Shown here: piece after piece, positions 58,690-64,000 of the stretch
Numbering within the stretch: position 1 is the stretch's first letter
Layout: every line of letters starts with the position of its first letter
Assembly: GCA_021521415.1 (NCBI GenBank)
Contig: JAIQDT010007350.1
Span: 44,953 to 108,952, forward strand
Direction: 5' to 3'
Source of the DNA: Bidens hawaiensis
Lineage: Eukaryota > Streptophyta > Magnoliopsida > Asterales > Asteraceae
DNA: 64,000 nt
The notes under the pieces: generated by a model
Database searches by the model: none
The model's input: the letters and a program-made list of their open reading frames with translations, nothing else
What the model was told of the DNA's origin: nothing
Program-made: the position numbers and the translations under genes

Positions 58690-59104
58690 TCCATCAAAGT
58701 TTTATTTTCAGTTTTTATTATGACTGGTGTTAAGTCTATTATTGGTATTGTTGTCCACTTAAATCTTCGAACAATTTTTTCAGAACTTTCAGTGATATTT
58801 TTAATTGGTTCAACTACGCACAATCATCGGATAGACTTAGTTAAAATCTTGATTCAAGCGTAGTTTGATTTTATCCAAATCACCCCAACTTGTCTTAAAC
58901 CTTAGAACCAATTTGATGAAAAATGATGATTTTAAGTGATCATAGTCCGTAATCCCCACTACAAGATATACCCCTGTTATCAAGCAGTACCCTAAGTTCC
59001 ATTCTTATGGATGAGTATAGACAATTTCGTCTATCGGTTTACAGACATTGTGTCCCTTGTGGTCCATTTCTTAATGGTAATGAGAAGCGAGCAAGGGGAA
59101 AATG
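58690..59104 (-). other. Inverted partial third copy of the post-pol module
   Basis: Reverse complement of about 49175-49585, from gatggatgg to tcatacatt. Ends at the tatgac joint with the third-ORF copy. Confidence 0.8.
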
Positions 59105-59394
59105 TATGACAATCATACAGGTGAAGCGGTTATTATATATGGATCTGGGTCAAACACGAGACATAAAAAAATACGTGTTATTTATCTAATGTGGTTGGTT
59201 AACTTATCTGAGTCTGATAACGATGCCTTATTTACAAGTCAGATCAGATTCGCTAACGTATGCGACTATGAACTTGCTATGCAATTCTAGAAAGTGGTTC
59301 GTGTCTGTTATGCATACAAGATTCACAGTTGTGTGGACTGGAAGACAAAGATGTTCCAAAGATGAAGATAAAGAGCTCGAGACGAGGGGGAGTT
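59105..59394 (+). pseudogene. Duplicate of the last 290 bases of the third ORF
   Basis: Matches 54004-54288 (Y-D-N-H-T-G-E-A-V-I onward) with a TAG in place of Gln (59288) and small indels. Followed by purine tract and LTR as in the main copy, so a second ORF end plus LTR is present. Confidence 0.85.
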
Positions 59395-59889
59395 TGTTAA
59401 TACATGTTTTGTACGTCTCGGTCTTTACCAGGGTATTAATGTAATAGTTTACTATTATAGGGGTTATAATGTAAAATGCCATTCACTTTATTGTAAGTTA
59501 CATTCGTTACGGGGTAACGAATGTAACACATTCATATTAAATGTAAGCACATTCGTTAACCTTGTTTAACAAATGCGATAACGAATGAGGGCTATTCGTT
59601 ATGTTTAAAGTATATTAACGAACGAAATGTTCATGCGTATATGTTAATGTAACGAATGACACATTCGTTAAGTGTTAACTTAACGAATGTAGTAATCCCC
59701 TATATATACCCTATAATGTATTCATTAATGTAACAATTCTGATTATCCGATTTCCCTCTCGTTACTCTGCCAAAATATCGTCTCAATACACACACTTCAC
59801 ACACCTAAAGTAATACTGTCTAATCGTATTCATACATAACGAATGCATCGTTGTAATCACAAGATCTAGATCCACATCATGCTCTTTCA
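59395..59889 (+). repeat. Distal (3') LTR of C
   Basis: 495 bases, starts tgttaatacatg, ends gctctttca. Keeps the TATA box (about 59701-59710). The 14-base-arm palindrome at 59497-59527 has centre ggg instead of ccc. Confidence 0.93.
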
Positions 59890-59894
59890 GAATT

Positions 59895-60142
59895 TGAGGA
59901 AGAAATAGAAATGATAAGTCAAGAATTTAATTGTAAAAGGAATCCAATACCCTCTGACAAAAGCAAAGCAACTGAGGAAGCTGAAGTGAACAGTCAAGAA
60001 CAAGAAGATTGGTTTGAGAGGAAGAAAATTGAGCCGAAATGTGTATACTTGAATCCTGTCATATATTCCAAGAAAGAAAAGGAAGATAAGCTGGGAAAAG
60101 TTGTGAGTATAGCATATTTGAAGAAGATTCGAAAGATTGTTG
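59895..60142 (+). pseudogene. Third ORF of B, continuation after C
   Basis: Resumes B's ORF with E-F-E-E-E-I-E-M-I-S-Q-E-F and is rich in Lys/Glu, including W-F-E-R-K-K-I-E-P-K and N-P-V-I-Y-S-K-K-E-K. It is open to the edge of H at 60142, where reading would run into LTR sequence. This part has no obvious counterpart in C at the same position, so B's ORF differs in its central region. Confidence 0.7.
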
Positions 60143-60639
60143 TGTCACACCCGGCCCTGAGCGGCGGAAACAGCCGGGCGCGCGCGAGTGGGGATTGATA
60201 ATTAAGCACGGGCCATTGCAAACATTCAAAGATTTTCATTGCGCATGAAATGTTTAATACAAATACATTACATTGTTTAAAAATTACATAAAAACATCCA
60301 AGTATAAAAACTGTTGAAGATTTCCATGCCATATCCCCTTGCGCGGCGGGAACAACCACGCGCATCGAAGGGATAGAACTAAAATCTTCCAAAAAGCTAG
60401 TTTTAGATGTTCAGCGTGAGGTGCTCTAAGTGTGACTCCATGCGCTACCTAATTATCTCCTGAAAGACACGTAAAAACATTTGAATCAGTATAAACTGAG
60501 TGAGTTCACAAGTTTTAGTAACTTGATAAATCGTATTGCATCATAATCTTGATACAAATCATTCTGAAGCATAATTCTGATAGCATCATTAAAACACATG
60601 CTTGGTAAAACATGGTTCTATCAACATATTCTGATAAAA

Positions 60640-60980
60640 TCGTTCCGCGGGTTACGCGCGAACATTTCTGGGAACTGTGCTCGTCTATGCAAAGTGGCGC
60701 TGCCACTACGAGCTAAAATAAGTAATACCTTCCCGCGGGTTACGCGCGAACGTTTCAGGAAAATGTGCTCGTCCATGCAAAGTGGTGCTGCCACTACGAG
60801 CTAATCAATAATTCCGTCCCGCGGGTTACGCGCGGACGTTGTGCCGGAAAACAAGGCGCTCGTCCATGCAAAGAGGCGCGACCCCTACGAGCGGGCTCAA
60901 ACCCATAGTACTGCCCCATGACCATACTAGGCACTCGTCCATGCAAAGAGGTGCGACCCCTACGAGTGGGTGGATCAAAC
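60640..60980. repeat. Tandem array in H LTR, units of about 80-90 bp
   Basis: Three units begin cccgcgggttacgcgcg(a/g)ac and each contains ctcgtccatgcaaag, then a gcgc/accc segment and ctacgag; a fourth copy has only the ctcgtccatgcaaagaggtg part. ccgcgg and gcgcgc palindromes recur in each. Confidence 0.85.
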
Positions 60981-62164
60981 CAGCAGTCCCTACCCTTAGA
61001 GTTCCAATGGTAAAGTGATCACTTACTCGAGTTCTAGCGCACACACATCGAAAACCTTAGATAACCGTTCGCATTGCTCATCATGCAATATAATTTAAAC
61101 ACATAATCGCTTGCATAGCTTGTAAGTATACCATGATAAAACATTATTTAAGTACGTGTCCCTCGCCCCGAAAACAGTTTAAAAACAGTGAAAACAGCGA
61201 GAATAGGGGCTGTGAGACTCACCTGTGGTTCTTGTTAAGGGATTAATCGAGATTCGGGTTTTCTTGGTGTTGGCCTCGGAATCGAAGGTCTAGAATACGA
61301 TTAAATAACAAGTATATATATTAAGATCAAGAATTAGGAGAATATAAGGGTTGGAAAGCAGATCTCAAGGTTATATTCTAGGCTTACCTGGTAACAGGAT
61401 CGGAAACGAAAACAACGGATGCTTGGGAGATGATTAGTGCAAGTTGCAGTTCTTAAGAGAGAAGTTTGAAGTGTGTTTTGGTGATGATAATTTAGGTTAC
61501 ATATTTATAGGCAAACTCAAGGGAACACAATCCCTTGCTCTAGGGGATTGTAATCTTTTCATATCTAGGGGTAATGATGATAAAGTATGGAAATTATTAT
61601 TATTTATTTAAAAGTGGAGTAGTGGATAAAAGATTTTGATTTTGATTTGGTCAGGACATGCAGGTCTGTGGTTGGTGGGAGTAGGGTGGCTGACAGTTGA
61701 CTTTTCATGTTACAGTGTGCTTTTTCAGGTACTTTGTCAGTGTACAGTAAAAAGTGGAAAATCTCAAACACGCTACCGTTTCTTTTTGGGCGGGAGTAAT
61801 CTCCTTACAACTGGAGAATAGACTAAGTGTTCTGCGCGTATTACTTTGTGCGCATAGCTTTCTGCGTGAAGGACATTTCTTTGCTGCGGGTAGGTGCGTG
61901 ACCTTCTCGCAGTCAGGGACATTGAGTTTCATTTGTAGATTCTCCAGGTGGTCTTGGTATTTCAACATAGTGATCAGTTATGTTGAAGTCAATTCCATCT
62001 TGGAGCTTCAGACAAACTAGCTCTCAATGTTCCCGCCATGCGGGGAGGTTAGTTCCCTTCCGCACGCGCATAAACGATTTAGGGTGCACCCGCCTTAGCA
62101 TCATGCGTGACGGTCAACCCATTAGACATCATAACGTTAAGGTACATGAAAACATAAAGCCAAA

Positions 62165-62375
62165 ACATTCGCGCATGGCGCATATAACATATGCTCACGC
62201 TGGTTCTTAACATGGCGCGCTCGCGCAGGGCGCACATAACAAATGCACGCGCTGACTATCATGGCGCGCTCGCGCAGGGCGCACATAACAAATGCACGCG
62301 CTGACTAACATGGCGCGCTCGCGCAGGGCGCACATAACTAATGCACGCGCTGACTAACATGGCGCGCTCGATATT
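62165..62375. repeat. Tandem array in H LTR, units of about 55 bp
   Basis: Three and a half units with catggcgcgctcgcgcaggg, cgcacataac and aatgcacgcgctgact; the first copy is diverged (catggcgcatataac). Confidence 0.88.
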
Positions 62376-62441
62376 TACAATCACCTAATTATTAGGTTGA
62401 TTACTTAGTTTATAGGATTGAGAAATTTACCGGGTGTCACA

Positions 62442-62456
62442 TTCTCCCCCTGTTAA
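62442..62456 (-). other. Polypurine tract of H
   Basis: Minus strand cttaacagggggagaa, nearly the same as that of G (19349-19363). Confidence 0.85.
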
Positions 62457-62475
62457 GCGAATTTCGTCCCGAAAT

Positions 62476-64000
62476 TTAGGAGACGCTGCTGGCAGAAGCC
62501 ATGTTCTGAAAGAGGTGTGGGTATTTCTGGCGCATTTGATCTTCTCTTTCCCAAGTGAATTCAGGCCCACGCTTTGAGTTCCATTGAACCTTTACTAACT
62601 TGATTCGACTTCTGCGCAACTTTTGTTCTTTCCAATCGGTTACGGCTATAGGCTCTTCTACGAAGTGCAGTTGTTTGTCGATGTGAATCTCTTCCAACGG
62701 TAAAATCAACGTTTCATCAGATAAACACTTTTTGAGGTTGGACACATGAAACGTATCATGAACTCCACTGAGTTCGGCGGGTAAACGGAGTTTATAAGCA
62801 ACCGGACCGATCCTTTCCAGGATCTCAAATGGTCCAATGTAGCGCGGATTCAACTTTCCTCGCTTGCCGAAACGGGGGACTCCTTTCCATGGAGAGACTT
62901 TCAAAAGTACTTTATCCCCTACTCGAAATTCCAGTGGTTTCCTTCGCACATCTGCGTAGCTCTTCTGTCTATCGCGCGCTGTCTTAAGGCGATCCCTTAT
63001 CTGAAAAATCTTGTCTGTTGTTTCTTGGATCAATTCTGGACCAGTCATTTGCTTGTCACCCACTTCAGCCCAGCACAGTGGGGATCTACACTTGCGCCCG
63101 TACAAAGCTTCGAATGGCGCAGCCTTGATACTTGTGTGATAACTGTTGTTGTAAGAAAATTCAACCAATGGGAGATGAGTATCCCAGCTACCACCGAAAT
63201 CGATTGCGCAGCGCGCAGCATATCTTCCAATGTCTGGATTGTTCGCACTCGCTTTGCCCATCCGTTTGAGGATGATAAGCTGTACTCATATCAAGGCGAG
63301 TACCTAGAGCTCCTTGTAACGATCTCCAAAATCTTGAGGTGAACCGACTATCTCTATCAGAAATGATGGACACTGGGACTCCATGTTTTGAAACTACTTC
63401 TCGAATATACAATCGGGCTAACTTTTCCATCTTATCGGTTTCCTTGATCGGCAGGAAGTGCGCTGACTTAGTTAGTCGATCTACAATAACCCAGATCGTG
63501 TCATAACCCCCAGGTGTCCTTGGCAGTTTGGTGATGAAGTCCATAGAGATTTGTTCCCACTTCCACATGGAATTTCTGGCTGCTGAAGTAACCCCGACGG
63601 CTTCTGATATTCAGCCTTTACTTTTGAACACGTCAGGCACTTACTGACATACGTCGCGATGGCGCCTTTAAGATTGGGCCACCAATACAGCGCTTTAACA
63701 TCTTGGTACATCTTGTCTGCGCCAGGATGTACGGAATACCGCGTCTTGTGAGCCTCGTTTAATACTCGCTCACGCAATCCTCCCTTGAGAGGGACCCATA
63801 TGCGGTTAGCGAAATATAGATTGCCGTTTTTAAGTTCCAAATTCTTAATCATACCCCCAAGGGATTCGTTTTTAGCAAACTCTGGTTTCAAAGCTTCTTG
63901 CTGAGCGTCTCGGATGCTGGTAAAGAGATCTGCGCGAATGGTCAGCCTTAGAGCCTTGACTCGTAGTGTTTTTATTCGCTCCTTCCTACTTAGCGCGTCT
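62476..64000 (-). pseudogene. H pol: end of RNase H, integrase, chromodomain-type tail
   Basis: From 64000 the RNase H end leads into an integrase finger (H-K-T-R-Y-S-V-H then C-L-T-C-S-K-V, 63891-63570), then a frame change. The core (63568-63250) has M-D-F-I, I-I-S-D-R-D-S and D-G-Q-S-E, so D,D,E is intact. Two more frame changes lie at about 63249 and 63200. The final stretch (to 62476) has the [11 protein letters not shown] domain, [13 protein letters not shown] and the complete tail [13 protein letters not shown], intact where G has a stop. Pol ends M-A-S-A-S-S-V-S before TAG/TAA-type stop, 35 bases from the LTR. Confidence 0.9.

Larger units (their letters stand above)
54742..59104 (-). 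mobile_element. Inverted tandem block of copia pol and 3' module inside C
   Basis: Read on the minus strand, the block is: part of the post-pol module (equivalent to about 49175-49585), then pol-RNase H-module (about 46860-49585), then pol again (about 46860-48012). The joint from module to pol occurs twice, near 58690 and 55910, with identical structure, so the unit is a tandem duplication of about 2.78 kb. Each joint has an 11-base piece (acccgaagagt) that is a second copy of nearby pol sequence. The right end (59100) joins the third ORF at tatgac, shared by both parents. Confidence 0.85.
40409..59889 (+). mobile_element. Element C: Ty1/copia element with third ORF and an internal inverted block
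   Basis: 5' LTR, initiator-Met primer site, gag, linker, protease, integrase, RT/RNase H, post-pol module, palindrome cluster, third ORF, polypurine tract, then a truncated LTR (54289-54741), an inverted tandem block (54742-59104), a copy of the ORF end (59105-59394) and a full LTR (59395-59889). The terminal LTRs are 497 and 495 bp and differ by roughly two dozen substitutions by eye. All frames are broken. The ordinary element would be about 14 kb; the extra 5.1 kb comes from rearrangement. Confidence 0.9.
12546..60142 (+). mobile_element. Element B: Ty1/copia element with third ORF, interrupted by G, C and H
   Basis: Reconstructed from pieces 12546-12888, 28774-40408 and 59895-60142. Order: 5' LTR, initiator-Met primer site, gag, linker with a second zinc knuckle, protease, integrase, reverse transcriptase/RNase H, post-pol noncoding module, third ORF. 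The 3' end and 3' LTR lie beyond H, outside the window. G splits the LTR and C splits the third ORF, each with a 5 bp duplication. All reading frames are broken. The lineage is a long copia type with an extra ORF after RNase H, resembling SIRE-like elements in layout; lineage assignment is tentative. Confidence 0.82.
60143..62441 (-). repeat. 3' LTR of H (2,299 bp)
   Basis: Starts tgtcacacccggccctgag and ends ccgggtgtcaca, next to the purine tract. It holds two GC-rich tandem arrays (60640-60980 and 62165-62375). The several open frames (60598-60804, 60826-61044, 61636-62210) overlap on both strands and have no recognisable content. Confidence 0.88.
60143..64000 (-). mobile_element. Element H: second Tekay-like chromovirus, 3' part
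   Basis: 3' LTR, polypurine tract, chromodomain-type tail, integrase and the end of RNase H, on the minus strand; the rest lies past the window. LTR ends tgtcacaccc and tgtcaca are like those of G, but the LTR body is unrelated and GC-rich. Inserted in B's third ORF. Confidence 0.92.

Noticed and set aside
59911..60198. Possible independent Lys/Glu-rich host gene
   Set aside because: It abuts C's target duplication, continues the frame and composition of B's third ORF and is cut by H's LTR at 60142.
60598..61044. Overlapping open frames in H LTR as possible genes
   Set aside because: They coincide with GC-rich tandem units on both strands and show no protein-like composition.

Overview
The window is plant nuclear DNA made almost entirely of nested LTR retrotransposons. 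I see no convincing host gene, rRNA, tRNA, CRISPR array or bacterial feature. The Athila, Tekay-type and long three-ORF Ty1/copia elements, the initiator-Met and Asp tRNA primer sites, and multi-kilobase LTRs point to a flowering plant. The flavour of the copia third ORF suggests a eudicot, possibly Asteraceae, but that is recollection of similar proteins and not a search result.

Layout from left to right. (1) <1-11602, minus strand: Athila-lineage Ty3/gypsy element A, with both LTRs visible in whole or part, a tRNA-Asp primer site, broken gag/PR/RT/RNaseH, a nearly intact integrase and a broken envelope-like third ORF. A sits inside the third ORF of an old copia relic D (11603 to about 12545). 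(2) From about 12546, plus strand: copia element B begins. Its 5' LTR is split at 12888/28769 by G, a Tekay-like chromovirus on the minus strand (12889-28768, target duplication tccac). G's own 3' LTR is split by I, a 3,987 bp LTR-only insertion (12989-16975, target duplication ctaat). (3) 28844-40408: B's primer site, leader, gag, linker, PR-INT, RT-RNaseH, a post-pol noncoding module and a third ORF. (4) 40409-59889, plus strand: copia element C, inserted in B's third ORF with a 5 bp duplication (gagtt/gaatt). C carries a truncated extra LTR followed by a 4.4 kb inverted, tandemly duplicated piece of its own pol and 3' region. (5) 59890-60142: the rest of B's third ORF. (6) 60143-64000, minus strand: a second Tekay-like element H, running off the window.

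Insertion order from nesting: A is younger than D; G and C are younger than B; I is younger than G; H is younger than B. All coding regions carry stops or frameshifts, so none is a plausible autonomous element today, although H's integrase C-terminus and chromodomain and A's integrase look well preserved.

The most notable patterns are not genes. Three different elements (A, C, B) each carry a dense cluster of short palindromic words in U3 just upstream of the TATA box, and again in the noncoding stretch before the third ORF. Each uses a different word: cttcgcg/cgcgaag in A, attcgt/acgaat in C and D, cttatacg/cgtataag in B. Second, about 1.2 kb of post-pol noncoding sequence is recognisably shared, in the same order and orientation, between the Ty3/gypsy Athila element and the Ty1/copia elements. 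Third, a perfect 14 bp-arm palindrome in C's LTRs has its 3-base centre flipped from ccc to ggg between copies.
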